Source of the DNA: Nocardioides sp. URHA0020
GTDB lineage: Bacteria; Actinomycetota; Actinomycetes; Propionibacteriales; Nocardioidaceae
Reading direction: 5' to 3'
Assembly: GCF_000620705.1 (NCBI RefSeq)
Contig: NZ_KK211168.1
Coordinates: forward strand, 247,462-311,461
Length of the DNA: 64,000 bases
Shown: in pieces, positions 21,331 to 29,870 of the stretch
How the letters are laid out: each line of letters opens with the position of its first letter
Position numbering within the stretch: the first letter of the stretch is position 1
The notes under the pieces: generated by a model
What the model was told of the DNA's origin: nothing
The model's input: the letters and a program-made list of their open reading frames with translations, nothing else
Databases searched by the model: none
Translations under genes and position numbers: made by a program

Positions 21331-21813
21331 TCAGGACGGCTCGGTGACGTCGGCGACGGTCGCGTCGAGCGCGCGGAGCAGCTCGGCGGCGTCCACTGCC
21401 AGGGCGACGCCGGGCGCGGCGCCGATGCTGACCGCGCCGGTGATCGACGCGTCCGCGATCACCGGCAGCGCGGTCGCGCTCCCCAGCGGCGTGATCGTGC
21501 CGCGCACGTAGCCGGTGACGTCGTACGCCGTCTCCGCGCTCGGCATCGAGATCCGGTTCACGCCCAGCAGCGCTCGCAGCCTGGGCCAGGCGATCTCCCG
21601 GTCGCCGGGCACCAGCACGAAGCGGTGGTCGTCGTCGCTGAGCCGCACCACCATCGTCTTGACGATCTGGCGCGGCGCGACGCCGCGGGCCGCGGCGGCC
21701 TCCTCCAGGGAGCGGACCGCTCCGTGCCGTGTCACGACGTGGGGCAGACCCAGCGCCTCGGCTGCCGCCACCGCGCGCGCGGAGTGGTCATCGGTCCTGT
21801 CGTCGGGAGTCAC
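21331..21813 (-). CDS. YbaK/EbsC-type aminoacyl-tRNA deacylase domain protein
   Basis: 160 aa. It matches the YbaK/ProX fold: PHVVTRHGAVRSLEEAAAARGV, then the invariant Lys in QIVKTMVVRL, DREIAWPRLRALLG, and GYVRGTITPLGS, where the GxxxPxG-like loop covers the active site. Such proteins hydrolyse mischarged tRNAs (for example Cys- or Ala-tRNAPro). TAGGCT is 6 nt before its GTG. It ends 6 bp from arc, convergently. Its position between arc and dop is atypical for this block. Confidence 0.88.
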   Translation of the reverse strand: MTPDDRTDDHSARAVAAAEALGLPHVVTRHGAVRSLEEAAAARGVAPRQIVKTMVVRLSDDDHRFVLVPGDREIAWPRLRALLGVNRISMPSAETAYDVTGYVRGTITPLGSATALPVIADASITGAVSIGAAPGVALAVDAAELLRALDATVADVTEPS

Positions 21814-21819
21814 CCACCG

Positions 21820-21825
21820 AGCCTA
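21820..21825 (-). promoter_or_regulatory. -10 box TAGGCT of the YbaK-like gene
   Basis: TAGGCT is 6 nt before the GTG at 21813. Confidence 0.55.
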
Positions 21826-21854
21826 GGGCCAGCGCCGCTCGAGCCGGCGTCCGC

Positions 21855-22565
21855 TCAGTAGGAGTGCCGCACCACGAGGACCTCGCGGACGCGGTCGCGG
21901 TCGAAGGGCTCGCCCAGCCACTCGAAGAGCGGCGCCAGCGCCTCGACGTCGTCGACGAAGTCGTCGTAGTGGATCCGGAAGGCATCGGCTCCGAGACCGG
22001 CCGCGATCTCCAGCATCTGTGCCTCGCGCTCGCGGAGGATGGCAAGCGCGTTGGGGTTGTCGGCCCACCACTTGCTCTGGCTGACGTGCACGAGGTCGCG
22101 GGTGTTGACGACGAACCGAGCACCCGGGAAGACCTCGCGCATCCACGCCACGAACTCCGGAAGGTCCTCGCCCACCCACCGGATCTCCTTGAAACCGGCG
22201 ACCCGGGTGTCCTCCTCAGGGCGGATCAGCGTCTCCAGGACCAGCCGTCGGATCAGGCGCAGAGCCTTCTGCCGCGGGTAGTTGTCGAGGCCGTAGAACG
22301 GGTACGCCGGCGTCGAGCCTCCGACGGGCTGGTCGTTCTGGCGCTGCCGTCGGCGCATCGCCTTGCGCTGGTTAGTCGCCGAGCGGTCGAACTCGTAGAG
22401 GTGGCGCATCGCCTGCCAGTTCTCGCCCCGGATCAGGTAGCCCGGGATCGAGTTCAGGATCCCCTGGGTGAGCGTGGAGCCCGAGCGGCCGTACGTCATC
22501 ACGAAGAGGTACTCGAGCGACGGACCGACGGGCTCAGCGGGCTTGGCGCGCAAACGGCTGAACAT
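21855..22565 (-). CDS. Sulfotransferase family protein
   Basis: 236 aa from the ATG at 22565, chosen because AGGAGG lies 9 nt upstream; longer starts run into the dop promoter region. The 5'-phosphosulfate loop is TYGRSGSTLTQGIL near residue 24 and the 3'-phosphate motif is RFVVNTRDLVHVSQS near residue 150, both as in PAPS-dependent sulfotransferases (Stf-like). It would transfer sulfate to a carbohydrate or lipid; the acceptor is unknown. It is divergent from dop and sits with the YbaK-like gene as an insertion in the proteasome block. Confidence 0.85.
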   Translation of the reverse strand: MFSRLRAKPAEPVGPSLEYLFVMTYGRSGSTLTQGILNSIPGYLIRGENWQAMRHLYEFDRSATNQRKAMRRRQRQNDQPVGGSTPAYPFYGLDNYPRQKALRLIRRLVLETLIRPEEDTRVAGFKEIRWVGEDLPEFVAWMREVFPGARFVVNTRDLVHVSQSKWWADNPNALAILREREAQMLEIAAGLGADAFRIHYDDFVDDVEALAPLFEWLGEPFDRDRVREVLVVRHSY

Positions 22566-22653
22566 CGGGTCTGGCCTCCTGGTCGGTGGCGACATTGAAC
22601 CACCGTGCCGCGCAGCCCGGCCGGACCGGCCCCCGGTGCGCCGACCCAGCACG

Positions 22654-22659
22654 TAGGCT
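22654..22659 (+). promoter_or_regulatory. -10 box TAGGCT of dop
   Basis: TAGGCT is 6 nt before the ATG at 22666. Confidence 0.55.
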
Positions 22660-22665
22660 CGACAC

Positions 22666-24174
22666 ATGAGCGTGCGACGCGTCATGGGCAACGAGGTCGA
22701 GTACGGCATCGCCGTACAGGGTCAACCTCTGGCCAACCCCATGGTCGCGTCGTCGCAGGTCGTGAACGCCTACGCGTCGGCGACCGTCAGGGCCCGGCGG
22801 GCCCGGTGGGACTTCGAGGAGGAGTCGCCGCTGCGCGACGCGCGCGGGTTCGACATGTCGCGCCAGGTCGCCGACCCCACCCAGCTCACCGACGAGGACC
22901 TCGGGTTCGCCAACGTCATCCTCACCAACGGCGCGCGCCTCTACGTCGACCATGCCCACCCGGAGTACTCCAGCCCCGAGGTGACGACGCCGCTCGACGC
23001 CGTGCTCTGGGACAAGGCCGGCGAGCTGGTGATGCTCGACGCCTCGCGGCGCGCGGGCCAGCTGCCGGGCGGGGCGCCGATCGTGCTCTACAAGAACAAC
23101 ACCGATAACAAGGGCGCGTCGTACGGCGCCCACGAGAACTACCTGATGCGGCGCTCGACGCCCTTCGGCGACATCGTCCGCCATCTGACCCCGTTCTTCG
23201 TCAGCCGCCCGGTGGTGTGCGGGGCCGGCCGGGTCGGCATCGGCCAGGACGGCCGGGGGCACGGCTTCCAGCTCAGCCAGCGCGCCGACTTCTTCGAGGT
23301 CGAGGTGGGGCTGGAGACCACGCTCAAGCGCCCGATCATCAACACCCGCGACGAGCCGCACGCGGACCCGGAGAAGTACCGCCGGCTGCACGTGATCATC
23401 GGCGACGCCAACCTGGCGGAGATCTCGACGTACCTCAAGGTCGGCACCACGTCCTTGGTGCTCGCCATGATCGAGGACCGGTTCATGACGACCGACCTGA
23501 CCGTCGAGGGGCCGGTCGCGGGGCTGCGGGCGATCTCGCACGACACGACGCTGCAGCACAAGGTGCGGCTCACCGACGGCCGGGAGCTGACCGCGATCCA
23601 GCTGCAGCTGGAGTACCTGGACCTCGCGAGGAAGTACGTCGAGGACCGTTACGGCGCCGACGCCGACGCGCAGACCGTCGACGTGCTGGCGCGCTGGGAG
23701 TCGGTGCTCGACCGGCTCGAGCGGGACCCGATGTCGCTGTCGCGCGAGCTCGACTGGGTCGCGAAGCTCCAGCTGCTCGAGCAGTACCGCCAGCGCGACG
23801 GCCTCGACTGGGACGATGCCAAGCTCCAGGCCATCGACCTCCAGTACGCCGACATCCGCCCCGAGAAGGGGCTCTACCACCGGCTGGTCGCAGCCGGACG
23901 GATCGAGCGGCTGCTCACCGACGCCGCGGTCGAGGCCGCGATGCACGACCCGCCGGAGGACACCCGGGCGTACTTCCGGGGACGCTGCCTGGAGAAGTAC
24001 GCCGAGCACGTCGCCGCCGCGTCCTGGGACTCGGTGATCTTCGACCTGCCCGGCCGCGAGTCCCTGCAGCGGGTGCCGACGATCGACCCGCTGCGCGGGA
24101 GCAGGGCCCACGTGGGCGAGCTGCTGGACCGCAGTGACACCGCCGAGGCGCTGTTCACCGCTCTCACCCGCTGA
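22666..24174 (+). CDS. dop: Depupylase/deamidase Dop
   Basis: 502 aa, glutamine-synthetase-like fold shared with Paf[17 protein letters not shown] opens the nucleotide-binding sheet (metal-binding Glu in NEVEYG). [14 protein letters not shown] carries the depupylase Asp, and [22 protein letters not shown] and [22 protein letters not shown] are family hallmarks. The Dop-specific loop around [14 protein letters not shown] distinguishes it from PafA. It removes Pup from substrates and, where needed, deamidates Pup. Pup here already ends in Glu, so depupylation is the expected main job. Confidence 0.97.
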   Translation: MSVRRVMGNEVEYGIAVQGQPLANPMVASSQVVNAYASATVRARRARWDFEEESPLRDARGFDMSRQVADPTQLTDEDLGFANVILTNGARLYVDHAHPEYSSPEVTTPLDAVLWDKAGELVMLDASRRAGQLPGGAPIVLYKNNTDNKGASYGAHENYLMRRSTPFGDIVRHLTPFFVSRPVVCGAGRVGIGQDGRGHGFQLSQRADFFEVEVGLETTLKRPIINTRDEPHADPEKYRRLHVIIGDANLAEISTYLKVGTTSLVLAMIEDRFMTTDLTVEGPVAGLRAISHDTTLQHKVRLTDGRELTAIQLQLEYLDLARKYVEDRYGADADAQTVDVLARWESVLDRLERDPMSLSRELDWVAKLQLLEQYRQRDGLDWDDAKLQAIDLQYADIRPEKGLYHRLVAAGRIERLLTDAAVEAAMHDPPEDTRAYFRGRCLEKYAEHVAAASWDSVIFDLPGRESLQRVPTIDPLRGSRAHVGELLDRSDTAEALFTALTR

Positions 24175-24203
24175 GTCGTCGCTCGCCGTCACGGCTCACT
24201 GGC

Positions 24204-24209
24204 TAGGGT
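24204..24209 (+). promoter_or_regulatory. -10 box TAGGGT of pup
   Basis: TAGGGT is 6 nt before the ATG at 24216; it starts the pup-prcB-prcA transcript. Confidence 0.6.
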
Positions 24210-24215
24210 GGTGGC

Positions 24216-24413
24216 ATGGCACAGGAGCAGAAGCAACCGCGTCGCTCGTCGGAGTCCGAGGAGGCCGTCGAGACCGCCCCCGAGACCGATGTCGCCGAGC
24301 GCAAGGAAGCTCTCGACAGCGACGTGGACGACCTCCTCGACGAGATCGACGACGTGCTCGAGACCAACGCCGAGGACTTCGTGAAGTCGTTCATCCAGAA
24401 GGGCGGCGAGTAG
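24216..24413 (+). CDS. pup: Prokaryotic ubiquitin-like protein Pup
   Basis: 65 aa, acidic, intrinsically disordered N-terminal half and a helical C-terminal half (DDLLDEIDDVLETNAEDFVKSFIQ) that binds the Arc coiled coil. The end is KGGE rather than KGGQ, so the C-terminal Glu can be ligated by PafA to substrate lysines without prior deamidation. It lies 41 bp after dop with its own -10 box and is followed by prcB after 3 bp. Confidence 0.97.
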   Translation: MAQEQKQPRRSSESEEAVETAPETDVAERKEALDSDVDDLLDEIDDVLETNAEDFVKSFIQKGGE

Positions 24414-24416
24414 GCC

Positions 24417-25262
24417 TTGGCCGACCCGCGCCTGCCGGCTGCGTTCCTGCAGCCCGGCACCTCGTCGTTCTCCGACTTCCTGTCCGTCCAGGCACCCGAC
24501 CTGCTGCCCGGGCGCCGCGCGGTGCCCCAGGGCTACGCCGGCGACCTGGCGCCGCACGGCACCACGATCGTCTCGGCGACGTTCCCCGGCGGCGTGATCA
24601 TGGCCGGCGACCGCCGCGCCACGATGGGCAACATCATCGCCCAGCGCGACATCCAGAAGGTCTTCCCGGCCGACGAGTTCTCGGCCGTGGGCATCGCCGG
24701 CACCGCCGGCCTGGCCGTCGAGATGGTGCGGCTCTTTCAGACCGAGCTGGAGCACTACGAGAAGATCGAGGGCAGCACGCTCTCGATGGACGGCAAGGCC
24801 AACCGGCTTTCCGCGCTGATCCGCAACAACCTCGCGATGGCGATGCAGGGGCTGGCCGTCGTACCCCTCTTCGCCGGCTTCGACCACAACACCGACGGCG
24901 GGCGCATCTTCAGCTATGACGTCACCGGAGGCCGCTACGAGGAGACCGCGTTCCACTCGGTCGGGTCCGGCTCGCTCTTCGCCCGGGGCTCGCTGAAGAA
25001 GCTCTACCGCGACGACTTCACCGCCGTGCAGACCGTGCAGGCCGTCGTCGAGGCGCTGTACGACGCGGCCGACGACGACTCCGCCACCGGCGGGCCCGAC
25101 GTGACGCGCAGGATCTTCCCGGTCGTCCAGGTGATGACCGCCGACGGCGGCTACCGGATGCCCGACTCCGAGGTCGCCGCCATCGCCGACCGGGTCATCG
25201 CCGGCCGGATGGGCCGCCCCGACGGCCCGGCCGCCGCACTCGACGGGGGAGCAAGCGCATGA
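24417..25262 (+). CDS. prcB: 20S proteasome beta subunit PrcB
   Basis: 281 aa. A 48-residue propeptide ([16 protein letters not shown] is conserved) precedes the catalytic N-terminal threonine Thr49 in [24 protein letters not shown] includes the Asp and Arg of the active site, and the Lys of IQKVFP serves as base. Autocleavage before Thr49 activates the protease. The start is TTG at 24417, 3 bp after the pup stop; no ATG or GTG fits the conserved N-terminus. Its last 4 bases overlap the prcA start. Confidence 0.96.
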   Translation: MADPRLPAAFLQPGTSSFSDFLSVQAPDLLPGRRAVPQGYAGDLAPHGTTIVSATFPGGVIMAGDRRATMGNIIAQRDIQKVFPADEFSAVGIAGTAGLAVEMVRLFQTELEHYEKIEGSTLSMDGKANRLSALIRNNLAMAMQGLAVVPLFAGFDHNTDGGRIFSYDVTGGRYEETAFHSVGSGSLFARGSLKKLYRDDFTAVQTVQAVVEALYDAADDDSATGGPDVTRRIFPVVQVMTADGGYRMPDSEVAAIADRVIAGRMGRPDGPAAALDGGASA

Positions 25263-26122
25263 GCATGCCGTTCTACGTCTCGCCCGAGCAGCTCATGAAG
25301 GACCGGGCCGACTTCGCCCGCAAGGGCATCGGCCGGGGTCGCTCGGTGGTCGCGGTGCAGTACGCCGACGGCGTGCTCTTCGCCTCCGAGAACCCCTCCC
25401 AGGCGCTGCACAAGGTCTCCGAGATCTACGACCGGATCGCGTTCGCCGCGGTCGGTCGCTACAACGAGTTCGAGAACCTGCGCATCGCCGGCGTCAGGCT
25501 GGCCGACATGCGCGGCTACGCCTACGACCGCCGCGACGTCACCGGCCGTGCGCTCGCGAACGCCTACGCCCAGACCCTCGGCACGATCTTCTCCAGCGGC
25601 GGCGAGAAGCCGTACGAGGTGGAGCTCTTCGTCGCCGAGATCGGCGACACGGCCGCCGGCGACCAGCTCTACCGGCTGACGTACGACGGCCAGGTCGCCG
25701 ACGAGCACGGGTACGCCGTGATGGGTGGCGCTGCCGACGTGGTCGGGGGCTACCTCAAGGAGCACTACGTCGAGGCCGGCTCGCTCGCCGACGCGCTGCG
25801 CCTCGCGGTCGCCTCGCTGGGCCACACCGCCTCCGAGGACCGGGTCATCCCGACCGACGACCTCGAGGTCGCGATCCTGGACCGCACCCGGACCCAGCCG
25901 CGGAAGTTCCTGCGGCTGCGGCCCGCTCGCCTCGACGAGCTCCTGGGCGACCGCGGCCCGGCGACCGCGTCCGACCCTGCGGCGGAGGACTCCGCACCGG
26001 GCACCGTGCCCTCCGACGGCAGCCCCGACGATCCGACCGACCCGACCGACCAGATCAGCGGTGACGTCCCTCCCTTGGAGGACCCGATCACCGGCGAACC
26101 CCCGGTGGCCCCGCCCGCCTGA
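25259..26122 (+). CDS. prcA: 20S proteasome alpha subunit PrcA
   Basis: 287 aa. [32 protein letters not shown] is the gating N-terminus, and the rest follows the Ntn fold without a catalytic Thr. [24 protein letters not shown] is characteristic. The last 60 residues are acidic, Pro/Asp/Thr-rich and disordered. It forms the outer rings of the core and the docking surface for Arc. The ATGA overlap with prcB indicates coupled translation. Repeat R3 follows 38 bp after its stop. Confidence 0.96.
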   Translation: MSMPFYVSPEQLMKDRADFARKGIGRGRSVVAVQYADGVLFASENPSQALHKVSEIYDRIAFAAVGRYNEFENLRIAGVRLADMRGYAYDRRDVTGRALANAYAQTLGTIFSSGGEKPYEVELFVAEIGDTAAGDQLYRLTYDGQVADEHGYAVMGGAADVVGGYLKEHYVEAGSLADALRLAVASLGHTASEDRVIPTDDLEVAILDRTRTQPRKFLRLRPARLDELLGDRGPATASDPAAEDSAPGTVPSDGSPDDPTDPTDQISGDVPPLEDPITGEPPVAPPA

Positions 26123-26160
26123 CGCCGCCTTGCTGGTGCCTGTCCGGCGCCTCGATCGTC

Positions 26161-26219
26161 CAGGTTTGGTCACCAACCGCAGCTCCAAGGCGCTTTCGTC
26201 TGCGGTTGATGACCAAACG
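26161..26219. repeat. Dispersed palindromic repeat, copy R3
   Basis: Arms start at 26161 and 26201 (40-bp pitch). The right arm contains TTGATGACC instead of TTGGTGACC, creating an ATG in frame with the DUF559-type gene. Confidence 0.85.
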
Positions 26220-26310
26220 TCGTACGTCGGAGACGGATCGCTTCGACCGTTCATCCACAGGCAGGGACTACTGGGTTTCCGAGTCCGCGCCGGGACGCAA
26301 CGTCCAGTGC

Positions 26311-27282
26311 ATGACCCGAGACACCGAAGACGACCCGCCGTTCCGGGGTGAGATACGGCTGGTGGGCATCCGCCGGGTGAGCCACGGCCTCGGCGTACCC
26401 AAGCGTCCGGGTCTGAGCGAGGACCAGGAGTGGCGCAGAGACCTGCGGGCGTACCGGCTCGTGCTCCCGCCTGACGCGGTGTTCACGCACCTCACCGGCG
26501 CTCGACTGCTCGGCTGGCAGCTGCCCAGGCTTCCTGACGCGGTGCCGGTGTTCGCAGCGGTGACCGGGGACGCGCGCCGGCCCCGTCGCCACGGCCTGAT
26601 CTGCTCCCGACTTGTCGAGCGCCACCCGCCGACGTGGCGCTACGGCCTCCCGGTCGACAGCGCCGAGGAGATCCTCCTTCGCGCCTCCCGGGATCTGGGC
26701 CTTCTCGACGTCTTGATCCTGCTCGAGTCGGCGCTACGGCTCGGTCATATCGACCACGCGCGGATGACGATCCTGCTGGCGTCCGGTCGGCCCGGCGTCC
26801 GCATGTTGCGGGAGGCGTGGCGGCGCGCCACCGGGAAGAGCGACTCAGGCGGCGAGACAGTCCTTCAGGCGTTCCACGTCGTGATGGACGTGCCGTTCCG
26901 TCCCCAGGCGGAGGTCCGTGACGGGGACGGCCGCCTGATCGCGACGGCCGACATCCACGTCCTCGGCACGTCCTACCTCCACGAGTACGACGGCGAGCAC
27001 CATCGCCGCAAGGACCAGCAGAAGGTCGACCTGCGGCGCGAGCGGGGGATCGCTGCGTCGTCGTACGTGCGGAAGGGGTTCGTGCTCGATGACCTGCTGA
27101 ACCACGCGGTCGTCGTGATGCACGAGATCGACACCGCTCTGGACCGGCCGCACGACCTGGGCCGGGTGCGGCGCTGGAGGAGGATGGTGGACAACTCGAT
27201 GTACTCCGAGGTCGGTCGGAGCCGAGTCATGAACCGGTGGCGGCGCCTCGGCGGCATCGTCGATTGGTCAGGATCCGCCTGA
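26311..27282 (+). CDS. DUF559-type (Vsr/PD-(D/E)XK-like) protein with AbiEi-like N-terminal part
   Basis: 323 aa from the ATG at 26311. An earlier in-frame ATG at 26206 lies inside repeat R3 and codes for unconserved sequence. The N-terminal half (TGARLLGWQLP, PVFAAVTGDARRPRRHGL) resembles the AbiEi-like/type IV antitoxin-related proteins of actinobacteria. The C-terminal half (GETVLQAF..., TADIHVLGTSYLHEYDGEHHR, then KDQQKVDLRRERGI) has the layout of the DUF559 endonuclease-like fold. The function is unknown. It is bracketed by repeats R3 and R4 between prcA and pafA, and its last codons fall in the decayed left arm of R4. Confidence 0.7.
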   Translation: MTRDTEDDPPFRGEIRLVGIRRVSHGLGVPKRPGLSEDQEWRRDLRAYRLVLPPDAVFTHLTGARLLGWQLPRLPDAVPVFAAVTGDARRPRRHGLICSRLVERHPPTWRYGLPVDSAEEILLRASRDLGLLDVLILLESALRLGHIDHARMTILLASGRPGVRMLREAWRRATGKSDSGGETVLQAFHVVMDVPFRPQAEVRDGDGRLIATADIHVLGTSYLHEYDGEHHRRKDQQKVDLRRERGIAASSYVRKGFVLDDLLNHAVVVMHEIDTALDRPHDLGRVRRWRRMVDNSMYSEVGRSRVMNRWRRLGGIVDWSGSA

Positions 27283-27319
27283 TCAGGGCCGCAATTCATG
27301 CGGTTGGTGACCAATCCGC
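27259..27319. repeat. Dispersed palindromic repeat, copy R4 (left arm decayed, inside CDS)
   Basis: The right arm at 27299-27319 is intact. The left arm starts exactly 40 bp earlier, retains GATTGGTCA and CCGC, and encodes the end of the DUF559-type protein. Its GATTGG complements CCAATC of the right arm, so that base pair is kept. Confidence 0.75.
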
Positions 27320-27364
27320 GCACACAGAGGCCGCACACCTCCCGACGAATGCCCATCCAGCGCC

Positions 27365-27370
27365 TAGGCT
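27365..27370 (+). promoter_or_regulatory. -10 box TAGGCT of pafA
   Basis: TAGGCT is 6 nt before the GTG at 27377. Confidence 0.55.
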
Positions 27371-27376
27371 GCAATC

Positions 27377-28738
27377 GTGGACCGGCGGATCTTCGGGATC
27401 GAGAACGAGTACGGCGTCACGTGCACGTTCAAGGGCCAGCGCAGGCTGAGCCCTGATGAGGTCGCGCGCTACCTCTTCCGCAAGGTCGTCAGCTGGGGCC
27501 GCAGCAGCAACGTCTTCCTGCGCAACGGCGCCCGGCTCTACCTCGACGTCGGCAGCCACCCGGAGTACGCGACACCGGAGTGCGACGACGTCGTCGAGCT
27601 GGTGACCCACGACAAGGCGGGGGAGCGGGTCCTCGAGGGGCTGATGCTCGACGCCGAGCAGCGCCTGCACGACGAGGGCATCGCGGGGGAGATCTACCTC
27701 TTCAAGAACAACACCGACTCCGCGGGCAACTCCTACGGCTGCCACGAGAACTACCTGGTGAGCCGAGCCGGCGAGTTCTCCAAGCTCGCGGACGTGCTGA
27801 TCCCCTTCCTGGTCACCCGCCAGATCGTCGTGGGCGCCGGCAAGATCACCCAGACCCCGCGCGGTGCCAACTTCAGCGTCTCCCAGCGCGCCGAGCACAT
27901 CTGGGAGGGCGTCAGCAGCGCGACGACCCGAAGCCGCCCGATCATCAACACCCGCGACGAGCCGCACGCGGACGCGGAGAAGTACCGGCGCCTGCACGTC
28001 ATCGTCGGCGACTCCAACATGAGCGAGACCACGACCATGCTCAAGGTCGCGAGTTGCGACCTCGTCCTGCGGATGATCGAGGAGGGCGTCGTGATGCGCG
28101 ACCTCACGATGGAGAACCCCATCCGCGCCATCCGTGAGATCTCCCACGACGTCACCGGCCGCCGCAAGGTACGCCTGGCCAACGGCCGTGAGGCCAGCGC
28201 CCTCGACATCCAGCAGGAGTACCTCTCCAAGGCTCGCGACTTCGTCGACCGCCGCGAGATCAGCACGCCGGTGATCGAGGCGGCCCTCGACCTGTGGGAG
28301 CGGGGCCTGAAGGCCGTCGAGTCCGACGACCTCGGCCTGGTCGACCGCGAGATCGACTGGGTCATCAAGTGGAAGCTGATCGAGCAGTACCGCGCCAAGC
28401 ACGGGCTGCCCCTGGGCCACCCCCGGGTGGCCCAGCTCGACCTGGCCTACCACGACATCCACCGCAACCGGGGTCTGTACTACCTCCTCGAGAAGCGCGG
28501 GATGGTCGCCCGGGTCACGACCGACCTGAAGATCTTCGAGGCCAAGTCGGTGCCGCCGCAGACCACCCGTGCCCGTCTCCGCGGCGAGTTCATCCGCAGG
28601 GCCCAGGAGCGCCGCCGCGACTTCACCGTCGACTGGGTGCACCTCAAGCTGAACGACCAGGCGCAGCGCACCGTCTTGTGCAAGGACCCCTTCCGGGCGT
28701 ACGACGAGCGCGTCCAGCGCCTCATCGACGGCATGTGA
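27377..28738 (+). CDS. pafA: Pup ligase PafA
   Basis: 453 aa, carboxylate-amine ligase of the glutamine-synthetase superfamily. [14 protein letters not shown] carries the metal Glu residues, [16 protein letters not shown] the catalytic Asp region, [22 protein letters not shown] the ATP/Pup groove, and [24 protein letters not shown] is shared with Dop. It phosphorylates the C-terminal Glu of Pup and joins it to substrate lysines. The GTG start is fixed by the -10 box. It is separated from prcA by the DUF559-type gene and followed by repeat R5. Confidence 0.97.
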   Translation: MDRRIFGIENEYGVTCTFKGQRRLSPDEVARYLFRKVVSWGRSSNVFLRNGARLYLDVGSHPEYATPECDDVVELVTHDKAGERVLEGLMLDAEQRLHDEGIAGEIYLFKNNTDSAGNSYGCHENYLVSRAGEFSKLADVLIPFLVTRQIVVGAGKITQTPRGANFSVSQRAEHIWEGVSSATTRSRPIINTRDEPHADAEKYRRLHVIVGDSNMSETTTMLKVASCDLVLRMIEEGVVMRDLTMENPIRAIREISHDVTGRRKVRLANGREASALDIQQEYLSKARDFVDRREISTPVIEAALDLWERGLKAVESDDLGLVDREIDWVIKWKLIEQYRAKHGLPLGHPRVAQLDLAYHDIHRNRGLYYLLEKRGMVARVTTDLKIFEAKSVPPQTTRARLRGEFIRRAQERRRDFTVDWVHLKLNDQAQRTVLCKDPFRAYDERVQRLIDGM

Positions 28739-28751
28739 CGGTCGACGACGT

Positions 28752-28812
28752 GCGGTTTGGTCACCAACCGCATGGATCGGGCGCCATCTCCTGCGGTTGG
28801 TGACCAAACCGC
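28752..28812. repeat. Dispersed palindromic repeat, copy R5
   Basis: Perfectly matched arms starting at 28752 and 28792, 13 bp after the pafA stop and ahead of the FKBP gene. Confidence 0.9.
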
Positions 28813-28849
28813 GAACCCCGGCGGTCAGGTTCCGCTCAGGGACGGCGGC

Positions 28850-28855
28850 TAAAGT
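28850..28855 (+). promoter_or_regulatory. -10 box TAAAGT of the FKBP lipoprotein gene
   Basis: TAAAGT lies 36 nt before the GTG at 28892, giving a leader of about 30 nt with a GAAGG ribosome site. Confidence 0.4.
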
Positions 28856-28891
28856 GTCGGGGCTGGTACCCCCGAACTGAAGGTTGAACCT

Positions 28892-29848
28892 GTGTCACGA
28901 CGTCTCCGACGCCTCCCGGTCCTGCTCCTCCCGCTGCTCCTGGGCGCCTCCCTGGTCGCCTGCGGCTCCGACAGCGACGACAAGAGCGACACCGGTTCGA
29001 GCGATGCCCTGCACGGCATCAAGATCACCGGTGACATCGGCAAGGCCCCCACCGTGAAGTGGGACGGCAAGCTCGACGTCTCCAAGACCCAGACCACCGT
29101 GGTGAGCAAGGGCGACGGCGACAAGGTCGCCGAGGGCGACCAGGTCGTCACCAACATCTGGATCGGCAACGGGACGACCAAGAAGGAGGCCTACAACACC
29201 TACAAGCTGGGTCAGCCTCAGACGATCCCGGCGAGCGCCGACCTCAGCCCCGTCTTCAAGGACGCCCTCCTCAAGCAGACCGTCGGCTCGCGGGTCGCTG
29301 TCACGGCCACCGCGACAGACGCGTTCGGCGACAGCGGCAACGCGGAGATGGGCATCGGCAACAAGGACAACGTCCTCATCGTCGTCGACCTGATGAAGTC
29401 CACCACCGTCCTCAAGGCCCCGGAGGGTGCCAAGAAGCCCGCCCCGGCCTGGGCGCCCAAGCTGGTCGCAGACGGTGACAAGGTCACCAGCCTCGACTTC
29501 ACCGGTACGCCGAAGCCCGACGGCAAGCTGCGCTCCGCCGCCCTGATCGAGGGCACCGGCGACGTGGTCAAGAAGGGCCAGAGCATCACGGTCAACTACC
29601 TCGGCCAGGTCTACAAGGCGAAGAAGCCCTTCGACGAGAGCTACAGCAAGTCGCCGGCGACGTTCGGCATCGGCGCGGGCCAGGTCATCCCCGGCTGGGA
29701 CAAGACCCTGGTCGGCGCCAAGGTCGGCAGCCGGGTGATCCTCGCGATCCCGCCCGCGGACGGCTACGGCAAGGCGGGCAACGCCCAGGCCGGCATCAAG
29801 GGCACCGACACGCTGTACTTCGTCGTCGACATCCTGGCTGCATCCTGA
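28892..29848 (+). CDS. FKBP-type peptidyl-prolyl isomerase lipoprotein
   Basis: 318 aa. A lipoprotein signal peptide ends in LVAC with lipidation Cys24, followed by an Asp/Ser linker. Two FKBP-like domains follow: the first (about 50-175) is degenerate, while the second (about 205-315) has the canonical VTVNYLGQVY, FDESYSKSPATFGIGAGQVIPGWDKTLVG and LAIPPADGYGKAG. It should fold exported proteins on the outer face of the membrane. It sits between pafA and pafB, a position commonly held by an FKBP gene in this block. Confidence 0.9.
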   Translation: MSRRLRRLPVLLLPLLLGASLVACGSDSDDKSDTGSSDALHGIKITGDIGKAPTVKWDGKLDVSKTQTTVVSKGDGDKVAEGDQVVTNIWIGNGTTKKEAYNTYKLGQPQTIPASADLSPVFKDALLKQTVGSRVAVTATATDAFGDSGNAEMGIGNKDNVLIVVDLMKSTTVLKAPEGAKKPAPAWAPKLVADGDKVTSLDFTGTPKPDGKLRSAALIEGTGDVVKKGQSITVNYLGQVYKAKKPFDESYSKSPATFGIGAGQVIPGWDKTLVGAKVGSRVILAIPPADGYGKAGNAQAGIKGTDTLYFVVDILAAS

Positions 29849-29870
29849 TCCATCGGGAAGGATCAGCAGC

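Noticed and set aside
26245..26262. DnaA box-like TTCATCCACA
   Set aside because: A single imperfect match without clustering, AT-rich unwinding region or replication genes nearby.
26206..26310. N-terminal extension of the DUF559-type protein from the ATG at 26206
   Set aside because: The ATG is a point variant inside repeat R3 and the following 35 codons show no conserved sequence; 26311 leaves a normal N-terminus.
16235..28812. The palindromic repeats as ordinary intrinsic terminators
   Set aside because: No copy has a T-run after the stem, the loops are a constant 19 nt, and copies also occur in series. A role in transcript ends is not excluded, but they are not standard terminators.
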